From CAZSAT01 sp964604675 (GTDB lineage: Bacteria > Myxococcota_A > UBA796 > CAJQPC01), in NCBI GenBank assembly GCA_964604675.1, contig CAZSAT010000010.1:31907-95906 (forward strand): a stretch of 64,000 nt of DNA. The letters run 5' to 3'. The position numbers were made by a program, and so were the translations under genes. The stretch's first letter is position 1. Every line of letters starts with the position of its first letter. The notes beneath the pieces were generated by a model. It saw nothing but the letters and a program-made list of their open reading frames with translations, was not told the origin of the DNA and did no database searches. Shown here in pieces: positions 7,987 to 16,911 of the stretch.

Positions 7987-10900
7987 ATGTTCCTGACGCT
8001 CGCCATGCTGGGATGTACCGGAGAGACGGAGGTCGAGACGAAGACCTCGATCCTCGTCGCGATCGAAGCCTCCGATCTGGCCAGCCTGGTCGCCACCGCC
8101 GACACGGTCGGCCTGGTGGTCGACCCTGACGCGCCCTTCGAGGACGCCGACGGCAACGTGCTCTCCGGTGCCTACAGCGACACGATGACCTTCGAGGACG
8201 TGGTCACCGACGACGCCGAGCTCGAGCTCGTCTACCGGGTCGATGTGGATCCGGACTGGGAAGCCATCGACGTCATCGAGCTGAAGAAGGGCCGCAACGC
8301 GCCGTCGATGGTGTTCTCGGCCCTGGGCTGGTCGGGCGACAGCGTGGTGGCCCGCAGCCAGACCACCTCGGCCACCGACTTCGTGGACGACGAGATCCTC
8401 GAGATCACGGTGCCCGGCCTCGCGCTGCTCGACACCCCCGAGCACGACTGCAACGACACGCTCGACAACGACGGCGACGGGTGGGCCGACGCGGCCGACC
8501 CCGACTGCGCCGACGACGGCACCAGCGAAGACGGCCTGGGCGAGAACGCCTGCAACGACGGGGTCGACAACGACGAAGACGGCACGGTCGACGCCGAGGA
8601 CGACGACTGCGACGACGGCAGCGGCGAGACCGAGCACGAGCCCTGCCTCGACGGCCTCGACAACGACGGCGACGGCTGGACCGACGACGACGACCCGGAC
8701 TGCCACGAGGACTACGCCGACGAGGTCAACGCCACCTCGAGCTACGACTGCAACGACGGCGCGGACAACGACGGCGACGGCGCCATCGACAGCGCCGACG
8801 AAGACTGCGACGACGGGCGGGACTACGAAGAGCTGCAGGCCTGCGAGAACGGTCTGGACGACGACGGCGACGGCTGGGTCGACTTCGACGACCCCGACTG
8901 CGACACCGACGGCGACGAGCTCGGCTACACCGACGCCGAGTGCAACGACGACGAGGACAACGACGGCGACGGCCTCGAGGACTCCGACGACCCGGCCTGC
9001 GACAGCGCGGACGACGACGAGACGGCGCTCTGCGAAGACGGCCTGGACAACGACGCGGACGGCTGGACCGATCTCGACGATCCTGGCTGTGCCAACGACG
9101 AGCTGGCCGACGAGGACGATGGCTTCGGCAGCACGGAGTGCAACGACGGCATCGACAACGACGGCGACACCTACACCGATGCCGGCGATCCCGAGTGCGC
9201 CGACGCCAACGACGACGCCGAGGCCACCATCTGCAGCGATGGTCTGGACAACGACGGCGACGGCTGGATCGACGACGACGACCCCGACTGCGGCACCGAC
9301 GGCAACGAGCTGGGCTACGGCTCCACCGAGTGCAACGACGGCGCCGACAACGACGGCGACGGCAGCGCCGACGGCTCCGACGCCGACTGTGTCTCGGCCG
9401 AGGACGACGACGAGCAGGACTTCTGCAACAACGGCCTGGACGACGACGGTGACGGCTGGTTCGACGGCGACGACCCCGACTGCGCGGTCGACGTCACCGA
9501 GAACGGCTTCGGCTCCGATGCCTGCAACGACGGCGTCGACAACGACGGCGACCTGGGCATCGACGCCCTCGACTCGGCGTGCTCAGCGGCCACCGACAGC
9601 ACCGAGGAGCCGGGCTGCGAGAACGGCCTGGACGACGACGGCGACGGCTGGATCGACGCCGACGACCCGGAGTGCGCCACCGGCAGCGAGGAGTCCGGCA
9701 AGGCCACGGCGTACGAGTGCAACGACGAGGCGAACAACGACACCGGGGAAGACACGGCGATCGATGCCGACGACGTCGACTGCGAGGACGGGACCGACGA
9801 CTCCGAAGCGGCCGACCCGGCCTGCGACAACGGCGTCGACGACGACGGCGACGGCTGGGTCGACCTGGACGATCCGGGCTGCGCGGACGCGGCGGACGAC
9901 GACGAGAGTCCGGTGGCCTCGAGCTACGCCTGCAACGACGGCGTCGACAGCGACAGCGACGGCTGGGTCGACAGCGAGGACCCGGGCTGCGACGACGGCC
10001 TCGACAACGACGAGATCGACGTGTCGGACTGCAACGACGGCCTCGATGGCGACAACGACGGCTGGTACGACAGCGACGATCCCGACTGCGCCACGCCGGA
10101 TGGCACGGAGTCCGGCTTCGGCACGACCGGCTGCAACGACGACGAGGACAACGACGAGGACGGCTACGCCGACGTCGACGATCCCGGCTGCGACGATGCC
10201 TGGGACACCAACGAGGCCGACGACGCGGACTCCTGCTCCGACGGCACCGACGACGATGGCGACGGCTGGACCGACGACGACGATCCCGACTGCGCGAGCG
10301 GCGACGAGGAGCTCGGCGTGGGCTCGACCGCCTGCAACGACGGGGTGGACAACGACGGCGACGACCTGACCGACGCCGACGACCCCGCCTGCACCTCGGC
10401 CGAGGTGGACGACGAGACCGATGGCGACTGCCTGGACGGCCTCGACGGCGACGGCGACGGCTGGACCGACGCCGACGACCCCGACTGCGCGACAGGGACC
10501 ACCGAAGCCGGCTTCGGCGGCACGGCCTGCAACGACGGCACGGACAACGACGGTGACCTGGCCATCGACGCGGCCGACGCGGACTGCGCGGACGCGTGGG
10601 ACTCGGTGGAGGACGGCGACGTCGACGACTGCGAGAACGGCTCCGACGACGACGGGGACGGCTGGACCGACGGCGACGACGTCGACTGCCTGACCGAGGG
10701 CAGCGAGGGCGGCTACGCGGGCTGGCTCTGCAACGACGGCGTCGACAACGACGGCGACGGGGATTTGGACGCGGACGACGCGGACTGCGTGGTCGCCTGG
10801 CAGGACTTCGAGTCGGCCGATCCGACCTGTGACAACGGCGCCGACGACGACGGCGACGGCTGGTTCGACGACGACGACCCCGACTGTGCGACGGGTGAGG

Positions 10901-12264
10901 ACGAGGTGGGCTACACCCTGCTGGCGTGCAACAACGGCGAGGACGACGACGGCGACACCTACGCGGACGCCCTCGACGCCGACTGCGACGACGCCTTCGA
11001 CCTCGACGAGGACGCCGCGGTGGCGAGCTGCACCAACGGCCTCGACGACGACGGCGACGGCTGGACCGACGAGGAGGACCCGGACTGCGCCTTCGGCGGT
11101 CTGGAGCACCTGGGCGGTCTCGGCGATGCGGCGTGCAACGACGGTGCCGACAACGACGGCGACACCTTCGCCGACGCCGACGATCTGGAGTGCCTGCTCG
11201 CCCTGCAGTCGGACGAAGACCTCGCCGACCTCGGCAGCTGCGACAACGACACCGACGACGACGGCGACGGCTGGACCGACTGGGACGACCCGGACTGCTT
11301 GATCTACGGCGGCGAGCTCGCTTGGTCGCTGAGCGTCTGCAACAACGGCGCGGACGACGACGGGGACGGTGACGTGGATGCCGACGACCGCGGCTGCGAG
11401 CACGGCCTCGATCCCGAGGAGGCCGACGCGGCCGTGGTCTGCATCAACGGCGCCGACGACGACGGCGACGGCTGGATCGACGACGCGGACCCGGACTGCG
11501 TGGTGAGCACTGCGGAGGCGGGTGCCACGGGCGTGGCGGAGTGCGAGGACGGCGTGGACAACGATGGCGACGGCGCCACCGACGGCGACGACGAGCAGTG
11601 CACGACCGCGCTCGACAACCTCGAGGCTTTGTCCTCCGGCGCCGACTGCGACGACGGCACCGACAACGACGGCGACGGCTGGACCGACGGCGACGACCCG
11701 GACTGTGGCTGGGGTGCGAGCGAGGAGGGCTACGAGACCTCCTGGGACTGCAACGACGGCACCGACGGCGACAAGGATGGCTACATCGACGCCGACGACC
11801 CCGGCTGCGACTCCGCCTTCGACGACGACGAGACGCACATCGACGGGTGCGCCAACGGCGAGGACGACGATGGCGACGGCTGGATCGACCTGGACGATCC
11901 GGGCTGCCCGACAGCCACCACCCTCGACGAGGACGACGGTGTGGCGGGGGAGTACACCTGCAACGACGGCGTGGACAACGACAAGGACGGCCTGGCCGAC
12001 GCCGACGACCCCGGCTGCGACGACGGCTACGACACCGACGAGGCCGACCCGTCCACGGAGTGCAACGACGGCGTGGACAACGACGGCGACGGCTGGATCG
12101 ATCTGGACGACCCGGTCTGCACCGACGTCGGGGTCCTGCTGGAGGACGACGGGCTCGACACCGACGTCGAGTGCAACGATGGCCTGGACAACGACACCGA
12201 CGGGCTGGCCGACAGCGCCGACAGCGACTGCAGCTCGGCGGAGGACAACAACGAGACGAGCTGA
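7987..12264 (+). CDS. Giant lipoprotein with 38 Cys-bounded DNDGDG repeats
   Basis: 1425 residues, very acidic. Signal MFLTLAMLGC is a minimal lipobox; the previous gene's TAG (7975-7977) is in the same frame, so no upstream start exists. Residues 20-150 form a beta-rich domain. From Cys155 to the end I count 38 units of about 33 residues, each a 20-residue Cys-x18-Cys loop (CNDGxDNDGDGWxDxxDPDC pattern) plus a 10-17-residue acidic linker. Units alternate: odd ones carry DGDGW, even ones lack the Trp, giving 19 dyads of about 67 residues. DxDxDG is the calcium-loop signature of thrombospondin type 3/EF-hand-like repeats and, with the Cys, resembles MopE-family surface proteins. Inferred role: a calcium-stiffened rod on the cell surface. 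Codons are almost exclusively GAC/AAC/GGC. Confidence 0.8.
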   Translation: MFLTLAMLGCTGETEVETKTSILVAIEASDLASLVATADTVGLVVDPDAPFEDADGNVLSGAYSDTMTFEDVVTDDAELELVYRVDVDPDWEAIDVIELKKGRNAPSMVFSALGWSGDSVVARSQTTSATDFVDDEILEITVPGLALLDTPEHDCNDTLDNDGDGWADAADPDCADDGTSEDGLGENACNDGVDNDEDGTVDAEDDDCDDGSGETEHEPCLDGLDNDGDGWTDDDDPDCHEDYADEVNATSSYDCNDGADNDGDGAIDSADEDCDDGRDYEELQACENGLDDDGDGWVDFDDPDCDTDGDELGYTDAECNDDEDNDGDGLEDSDDPACDSADDDETALCEDGLDNDADGWTDLDDPGCANDELADEDDGFGSTECNDGIDNDGDTYTDAGDPECADANDDAEATICSDGLDNDGDGWIDDDDPDCGTDGNELGYGSTECNDGADNDGDGSADGSDADCVSAEDDDEQDFCNNGLDDDGDGWFDGDDPDCAVDVTENGFGSDACNDGVDNDGDLGIDALDSACSAATDSTEEPGCENGLDDDGDGWIDADDPECATGSEESGKATAYECNDEANNDTGEDTAIDADDVDCEDGTDDSEAADPACDNGVDDDGDGWVDLDDPGCADAADDDESPVASSYACNDGVDSDSDGWVDSEDPGCDDGLDNDEIDVSDCNDGLDGDNDGWYDSDDPDCATPDGTESGFGTTGCNDDEDNDEDGYADVDDPGCDDAWDTNEADDADSCSDGTDDDGDGWTDDDDPDCASGDEELGVGSTACNDGVDNDGDDLTDADDPACTSAEVDDETDGDCLDGLDGDGDGWTDADDPDCATGTTEAGFGGTACNDGTDNDGDLAIDAADADCADAWDSVEDGDVDDCENGSDDDGDGWTDGDDVDCLTEGSEGGYAGWLCNDGVDNDGDGDLDADDADCVVAWQDFESADPTCDNGADDDGDGWFDDDDPDCATGEDEVGYTLLACNNGEDDDGDTYADALDADCDDAFDLDEDAAVASCTNGLDDDGDGWTDEEDPDCAFGGLEHLGGLGDAACNDGADNDGDTFADADDLECLLALQSDEDLADLGSCDNDTDDDGDGWTDWDDPDCLIYGGELAWSLSVCNNGADDDGDGDVDADDRGCEHGLDPEEADAAVVCINGADDDGDGWIDDADPDCVVSTAEAGATGVAECEDGVDNDGDGATDGDDEQCTTALDNLEALSSGADCDDGTDNDGDGWTDGDDPDCGWGASEEGYETSWDCNDGTDGDKDGYIDADDPGCDSAFDDDETHIDGCANGEDDDGDGWIDLDDPGCPTATTLDEDDGVAGEYTCNDGVDNDKDGLADADDPGCDDGYDTDEADPSTECNDGVDNDGDGWIDLDDPVCTDVGVLLEDDGLDTDVECNDGLDNDTDGLADSADSDCSSAEDNNETS
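8449..12261 (+). repeat. Coding tandem repeat, 38 units of about 100 bp in 19 dyads
   Basis: DNA counterpart of the protein repeat: the word GACAACGACGGCGACGGC recurs through the array with small changes. Unit length varies because only the Cys-to-Cys part (60 bases) is fixed. The alternate units differ consistently at the Trp codon, so the duplicated unit during expansion was probably the dyad of about 200 bp. Confidence 0.8.
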
Positions 12265-12318
12265 TCGGGCGGGCTGATCCGTTAGGGGGCGCTCCGCTGA
12301 AGCGCGCCGGGAGATCCC

Positions 12319-14085
12319 ATGCTGTCCACCGTCCGTCGTACCCACACCTGCGGCGAGCTCCGTGCCGAGCACGAGGGCACCACCGTCCGACTCCAGGGCT
12401 GGGTCAACAGCTACCGTGACCTGGGCGGTGTGGTCTTCGTCGACCTCCGGGACCGCTACGGCGTGGTCCAGATCACCGCTGACGAGCGCGTGGCCGACGA
12501 GCTCCGCGCGGTCGCCGCGCGCTGCCGCAACGAGTACGTCGTCGAGATCTCCGGCACGGTCGCGGTGCGTTCGAACCCCAACCAGCGCCTCCCCACGGGC
12601 GCGGTCGAGGTCATCCCCAGCTCGGTGGAGATCCTGTCGACCACGCCGCCGCTGCCGTTCTCGCTCGAGACCGCCGCCGACGCCCACGAGGAGACGCGCC
12701 TCCGCTACCGCTACCTCGACCTGAGGCGCCCGGAGCTGCTGGCCAACTTCACCACGCGGCACAAGGCGGCGCAGTCGGTCCGGCGCTACCTCGACAGCGA
12801 GAGCTTCCTCGAGGTCGAGACCCCGGTCCTGACCAAGGCCACGCCGGAGGGGGCGCGCGACTACCTGGTGCCGAGCCGCGTGCACGAAGGCCAGTGGTAC
12901 GCCCTGCCCCAGAGCCCGCAGCTGTTCAAGCAGATCCTGATGATCTCGGGCTTCGATCGCTACTTCCAGATCGTGAAGTGCTTCCGCGACGAGGACCTGC
13001 GCGCCGACCGCCAGCCCGAGTTCACCCAGATCGACATCGAGATGACCTTCCCGGTGCGCGAGACCGTGATGGAGGTGGCCGAGGGGGTGGCGCGCAACAT
13101 GTGGCAGGACGTGCTGGGTCGGGACATCGGGGCGATCCCCCGGCTGTCCTACGACGAGTCGATGCGCCGCTTCGGGGTCGATGCTCCCGACATCCGCTTC
13201 GGTCTCGAGCACAGCGTCGTCACCTCCGAGCTCGCGGGGTCGGAGTCGCAGGTCATCCAGGGCGGCCTGGTCGATGGCGGCATCGCGAAGGCCTTCGCGA
13301 TCCCGGGCGGTGCCAGCAAGGCGTCGCGGAAGGTGCTCGACCGCTGGACGCAGTTCGTGCGGCGGTACGGCATGGGTGGGCTCTTGTGGGGCAAGCTCGT
13401 CGATGGCGCCTGGAGCGGGCCGATGGGCAAGCTCCTGAGCGACGACGAGCGGTCGGCGGTGGCCTCGGCCACGGGCGCGTCGGACGGCGACCTGGTGCTC
13501 CTGGGTGTCGGGCCGGCAGCCCGCGTGCATGCAGGGCTCGGCAAGCTCCGCGCGAGCCTGGGCAAGGAGCTCGAGCTCATCGAGCCGGGCGTGTTCGCCT
13601 TCTGCTGGGTCGTCGACTTTCCGAGCTTCGAGTGGGACGAGGACGCCGAGCGCTACTTCGCGTGCCACCACCCGTTCACGTCACCGCGCCCCGAGCACCG
13701 CCACCTGCTGGCGCACCCCGAGCGCCTGGGTGAGGTCTACGCCGACGCCTACGACCTGGTGTGCAACGGCTACGAGATCGCGGGCGGCTCCATCCGAATC
13801 CACGACCAGGAGCTGCAGGGCCACGTGTTCAAGGCGCTCGGTCTCTCCGAGGAGGAGGCCGAGGAGAAGTTCGGCTTCCTGCTCGAGGCGCTGCAGCACG
13901 GTGCGCCGCCCCACGGTGGTATCGCCTTCGGCTTCGATCGCTGCGTGATGCTCCTGGCCGGCACGGAGAACATCCGTGACGTGATCGCCTTCCCCAAGAC
14001 CGCGAGCGCCCAGGACCTGATGAGCGGCGCCCCCAGCTCGGTGGATGCCGATCAGCTGGCAGAGGTCCACGTCAGGAACGTCTGA
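12319..14085 (+). CDS. aspS: Aspartate--tRNA ligase
   Basis: 588 residues, the usual length of bacterial-type AspRS with a GAD insertion. Order: OB-fold anticodon-binding domain (about 1-105, VRLQGWVNSYRDLGGVVFVDLRD), class II motif 1, motif 2 (FRDEDLRADRQPEFTQIDIE at about 217-236), GAD domain at about 300-420, and motif 3 (GGIAFGFDRCVML) near 530-545, followed by IRDVIAFPKT. It charges tRNA-Asp (possibly also tRNA-Asn in lineages without AsnRS; this cannot be decided here). A GGGAG ribosome site precedes ATG 12319. The preceding 54 bases contain TTAGGG and a weak hairpin. A small GCCCG/CGGGC hairpin at 14092-14105 separates it from the convergent microprotein gene. Confidence 0.95.
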   Translation: MLSTVRRTHTCGELRAEHEGTTVRLQGWVNSYRDLGGVVFVDLRDRYGVVQITADERVADELRAVAARCRNEYVVEISGTVAVRSNPNQRLPTGAVEVIPSSVEILSTTPPLPFSLETAADAHEETRLRYRYLDLRRPELLANFTTRHKAAQSVRRYLDSESFLEVETPVLTKATPEGARDYLVPSRVHEGQWYALPQSPQLFKQILMISGFDRYFQIVKCFRDEDLRADRQPEFTQIDIEMTFPVRETVMEVAEGVARNMWQDVLGRDIGAIPRLSYDESMRRFGVDAPDIRFGLEHSVVTSELAGSESQVIQGGLVDGGIAKAFAIPGGASKASRKVLDRWTQFVRRYGMGGLLWGKLVDGAWSGPMGKLLSDDERSAVASATGASDGDLVLLGVGPAARVHAGLGKLRASLGKELELIEPGVFAFCWVVDFPSFEWDEDAERYFACHHPFTSPRPEHRHLLAHPERLGEVYADAYDLVCNGYEIAGGSIRIHDQELQGHVFKALGLSEEEAEEKFGFLLEALQHGAPPHGGIAFGFDRCVMLLAGTENIRDVIAFPKTASAQDLMSGAPSSVDADQLAEVHVRNV

Positions 14086-14119
14086 GGTCTGGCCCGTCCT
14101 CGGGCGGTCGGTCCGCGTC

Positions 14120-14233
14120 TCAGAAGAGCGCGAACCAGCTCTGCTCCACGGCCGCGATGGCCAGCGCGAGCAGCAGGGCGAGGTAGATGCCGGCGTCCAC
14201 CTGGGAGCGGGGAACCTGGGTGCGCGTCATCAT
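14120..14233 (-). CDS. 37-residue single-pass membrane microprotein
   Basis: Too short for most gene callers but well supported. From the ATGATG at 14228-14233 the frame encodes a polar start (MMTRTQVPRSQVDAG), one strongly hydrophobic helix (about residues 16-29) and a short end EQSWFALF. A strong AGGAGG lies 6 bases upstream of the first ATG, and a sigma70-like TTGACT with a TACCGT -10 lies 55-60 bases further up. Topology is probably N-in with a single helix. Nothing downstream is on the same strand, so it is a stand-alone gene. Family unknown; such peptides often modulate a membrane complex, but no partner is evident. Confidence 0.65.
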   Translation of the reverse strand: MMTRTQVPRSQVDAGIYLALLLALAIAAVEQSWFALF

Positions 14234-14262
14234 GGGTGCCTCCTGGGTCGAGGAGTGCTCCC

Positions 14263-14293
14263 ACGGTAGGCCGCCCGAGGGGGTCGAAGTCAA
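14263..14293 (-). promoter_or_regulatory. Sigma70-like promoter of the microprotein
   Basis: On the minus strand TTGACT (14288-14293) is followed 19 bases later by TACCGT (14263-14268), or 17 bases later by CCTACC. The AT-rich patch GTCGAAAAACCC just upstream may act as an UP-like element. Position fits the microprotein start at 14233. Confidence 0.5.
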
Positions 14294-14352
14294 GGGTTTT
14301 TCGACTATTTGTGTCTGTGATCTGCCGGGGGTCAGCGCGGCACCAGTCGCGG

Positions 14353-15477
14353 CTACGGCCGGCCCGCACCACCGCCGCCGCTCGGCGTGCCCTGGGTCTG
14401 GCTCAGGTACGCCACCACGCCGAGCACCGCGAGCACTGCGAGCACCGCCAGCGCGATCTTGACCCAGCTCCAGGGGGCGGTGCCGTGGGTCTTTCCAGTC
14501 TGTCCGTTGACCAGGTACTGGTAGACCTTGCCCTGGTACTTGTAGGCCGCGATCCAGACCGGCAGCAGGATGTGCTTGAAGGTCACGTCCGAGAAGTGCG
14601 AGCTCACCCGGAGGTTCCGGTGCGTGTCGCCCGGCACCATCGAGCCGCACTCGCTGCGGATGGTGGACTCCATCTTGCCCTTGGCGGTGCCGTAGCCGTC
14701 CTTCAGCGCCAGCTGGTAGCGCTCGGCCGTGAAGCCCGCGAGGTACTGGGTGTCGTACTGCTTGAGCTGCTCGAGCCGGAAGGGCTCGAGGCCCTCGAAG
14801 AGCTTCTGCTCGAGACCCTTCGACGCGCTCACCAGCACGTCGTCGAAGAACTTGGCGTGGCGGCCGGCTGCGGGCTCCCAGCGGGTCTTCCTCACCTGCC
14901 GTGTCTTGGTCACCGAGCGTCCGTTCTCCTGGGTCGTGTAGGTCTCGGTGACGTAGTAGTAGTAGCCGGCCTCGGCGGTCCAGTGGCTGCGGGTGTGCGC
15001 GTCGTAGGTCCAGCACGGCACGTAGATCCCGGCGATCTTCTCGAGCCGGGCGAGCTGCTTCAGCGCGTTGGGGCGGAACCACAAGCCCGAGATCCAACCC
15101 TGGAAGTCGCCGATGGCCTTGGCCTTGTCCACGGTGAAGGCGAGCACCGACTCCGGCCGGATGACGTCTTCGTGGGACTCGGCGAGATCGAGCTTGTCGT
15201 TGCCGCAGAAGCCGCAGTTGGTGGCGGTCAGCTTCGCGTCCACCTCGCTGATGGCGCCGCAGGCGTCGCACTGGAACTCCTGCAGATCCCCACCGAAGCC
15301 GCGTGCCGCGGACACGGCGGCCTGGTCGAGGCGGTGTTCGGTCGGCAGGTAGGGCTGGTTCGCAGCCTCTTCCTTGACCTCGTGACCGCAGTACTCGCAG
15401 GTCAGCCCCGACGCGCCGGGCGTCCACATGAGCTCTGCGCCGCAACCCGGACAGGGAAAGTTCTGGCCAGCCGCCAT
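14353..15477 (-). CDS. Zinc-ribbon membrane protein paired with SPFH protein (YdjG-like)
   Basis: 374 residues. Two zinc-ribbon pairs lie at the N-terminus: CPGC (9-12) with CEYC (27-30), and CDAC (70-73) with CGFC (87-90). The middle has Trp/Tyr-rich segments (LWFRPNALKQL, YVPCWTYDAHT, YYYYVTETYTT). A single C-terminal membrane helix (about 341-362) is followed by a Gly-rich tail. This resembles the zinc-ribbon proteins encoded next to SPFH proteins in many bacteria, such as YdjG beside YdjI in the B. subtilis pspA-ydjGHI operon, where they act in envelope stress and membrane recruitment. Here the SPFH gene lies 51 bases upstream on the same strand, so the two should work together. No PspA homologue is in the window. 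Confidence 0.7.
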   Translation of the reverse strand: MAAGQNFPCPGCGAELMWTPGASGLTCEYCGHEVKEEAANQPYLPTEHRLDQAAVSAARGFGGDLQEFQCDACGAISEVDAKLTATNCGFCGNDKLDLAESHEDVIRPESVLAFTVDKAKAIGDFQGWISGLWFRPNALKQLARLEKIAGIYVPCWTYDAHTRSHWTAEAGYYYYVTETYTTQENGRSVTKTRQVRKTRWEPAAGRHAKFFDDVLVSASKGLEQKLFEGLEPFRLEQLKQYDTQYLAGFTAERYQLALKDGYGTAKGKMESTIRSECGSMVPGDTHRNLRVSSHFSDVTFKHILLPVWIAAYKYQGKVYQYLVNGQTGKTHGTAPWSWVKIALAVLAVLAVLGVVAYLSQTQGTPSGGGGAGRP

Positions 15478-15528
15478 GGGGGCTCCTCCCGTGCGGCTGA
15501 AGCCTATCGCAGAGTGGGCCTCGGAGGG

Positions 15529-16842
15529 CTACATCGGCGGCGGCGGCGGCGGTCCACCGCCGAGCAGGACCGCGATCTCCGGGACGTCGCGGGCGGGCTT
15601 CCAGCCGGCCCAGCCCGTGGCCCACACGTTGTGGGCGCCGCCGGGGTCGGCCTGGACCTTGCTCGCGATGTCCGCCGCGGAGAGGCCCTGGGCCTGCCCG
15701 CTCGGGCCGCTGTAGTGGAAGCTGGCCTGCGAGGGCGCCACGAGGGAGGCGATCTCGGGCACCTGATCCCACGGCTTCCAGCCGGCCCAGCCCTGGGCCC
15801 AGATGTTGTGGTTGCCGGAGCGGTTCGCCGAGATCTCGGCGGCGATCTGCGCGGCCGAGAGGCCCTGCTTCTGGCCGGACGGACCGCTGTAGTGGAAGCT
15901 GGCGCCCTGTTGCGGCGGCGGAGGTGGCGGCGGCGCATGGCCCTGGGACAGGCCTTGCTGAGGGTTGAACTGCCCCCCCTGGGACTGCGCCATCTGGTTG
16001 GCCATCTGGTTTCCGACCGCGAAGCCCATGCCGGCCTGCATCATCGGGTTGCCGCCGCCGGGCGCCGACGCGGACTCGCGGATCGCCTTGGCGGTCTGGA
16101 ACTGGGTGTAGGCGCCCATGTCGCCCACGATGCCCATCGAGGTGCGCTCGTCGAGCGCCTTCTCGACGTTGGGCGGCAGCGACAGGTTGACGATCGCGAA
16201 GTCGGTGAGCGTGATCCCGTAGTGGCTGGTGAACCAGGGCGTCATCTGCTTGCACATGCCGTCGCCCAGCTCGGTGAACTGCGCCCCGAGATCGAGCACG
16301 CCCATCCGGGCCTCGACGACCGCGTCGGTGAAGCTGGAGATGAGCTTCCGCTTGAGCTGGCCGGTGATCTCGCCGGTCTTGAAGAGGTGGTCGGTGCCCA
16401 CGACCTGGCGGAGGAACTGCGCCGGGTCGGTCACGCGGAAGCAGTAGCTGCCGAAGGCCCGCACGCGCACCACGCCGAAGTCCGGGTCGCGCATCATGAA
16501 GGGGTTCGACGTGCCCCACTTCTGGTCGGTGAACTGCTTCGTGTTCACGAAGTAGATCTCGCCCTTGTAGGGGTCGTCGAAGCCGTAGCCGATCGTGGTG
16601 AAGAAGCTCAGGATGCGCGTGTTGCGCGTGTCGAGGTCCCACGAGCCGGGCCCGAAGACGTCGGAGAGCTGGCCTTCGTTGATGAAGACGGCCGCCTGGC
16701 CTTCGCGGACCACGAGCTTGGAGCCGTCGGTGATGGCCTTCTGGTGGGTGGGGAAGCGGTACACGATCGTGTCGTTCGTGCTGTCCGTCCACTCGATGAC
16801 CTCGAGGAAGGTCTTGGCCTTGATGCTGTCGAAGATGCCCAT
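15529..16842 (-). CDS. SPFH-domain protein with two C-terminal GYF-like domains (YdjI-like)
   Basis: 437 residues. Residues 1-265 form an SPFH/virion-core-protein-like domain (IVYRFPTHQKAI, VVREGQAAVFINEG, GSWDLDTRNTRILSF). A helical Gly/Met/Gln-rich stretch follows (about 268-330). Then two near-identical about 45-residue modules, each starting SFHYSGPSGQ and containing GWAGWKP, at about 340-385 and 388-432, look like GYF_2 domains that bind proline-rich peptides. The chain ends with a Pro-rich run, so self-binding is possible. SPFH proteins build membrane scaffolds; together with the zinc-ribbon gene downstream this suggests an envelope-stress or membrane-domain module. GAGGTCACCGC precedes ATG 16842. 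Confidence 0.8.
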   Translation of the reverse strand: MGIFDSIKAKTFLEVIEWTDSTNDTIVYRFPTHQKAITDGSKLVVREGQAAVFINEGQLSDVFGPGSWDLDTRNTRILSFFTTIGYGFDDPYKGEIYFVNTKQFTDQKWGTSNPFMMRDPDFGVVRVRAFGSYCFRVTDPAQFLRQVVGTDHLFKTGEITGQLKRKLISSFTDAVVEARMGVLDLGAQFTELGDGMCKQMTPWFTSHYGITLTDFAIVNLSLPPNVEKALDERTSMGIVGDMGAYTQFQTAKAIRESASAPGGGNPMMQAGMGFAVGNQMANQMAQSQGGQFNPQQGLSQGHAPPPPPPPQQGASFHYSGPSGQKQGLSAAQIAAEISANRSGNHNIWAQGWAGWKPWDQVPEIASLVAPSQASFHYSGPSGQAQGLSAADIASKVQADPGGAHNVWATGWAGWKPARDVPEIAVLLGGGPPPPPPM

Positions 16843-16911
16843 GCGGTGACCTCGTCAGGGGGGTGGCCTTGGCTTAGCGCGGCCGTTCGCCATTCGCAGA
16901 CACCGAGGTGC

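Noticed and set aside
8449..12261. Regularly spaced short DNA repeats that could be mistaken for a CRISPR array
   Set aside because: The repeats are in frame, encode conserved Cys/Asp loops, vary in spacing and have no constant repeat with unique spacers.
9583..13671. 1362-codon open frame antisense to the giant repeat gene and aspS, with periodic Val/Ala (VAVVVxAV) repeats
   Set aside because: It is the mirror of GAC-rich repeat codons (GAC read as GTC), crosses two unrelated genes and has no ribosome site. A similar shadow lies opposite 26891-29950.
14092..14105. Bidirectional terminator between aspS and the microprotein
   Set aside because: The GCCCG/CGGGC stem is only 5 base pairs with no T-run, too weak to call as a feature.
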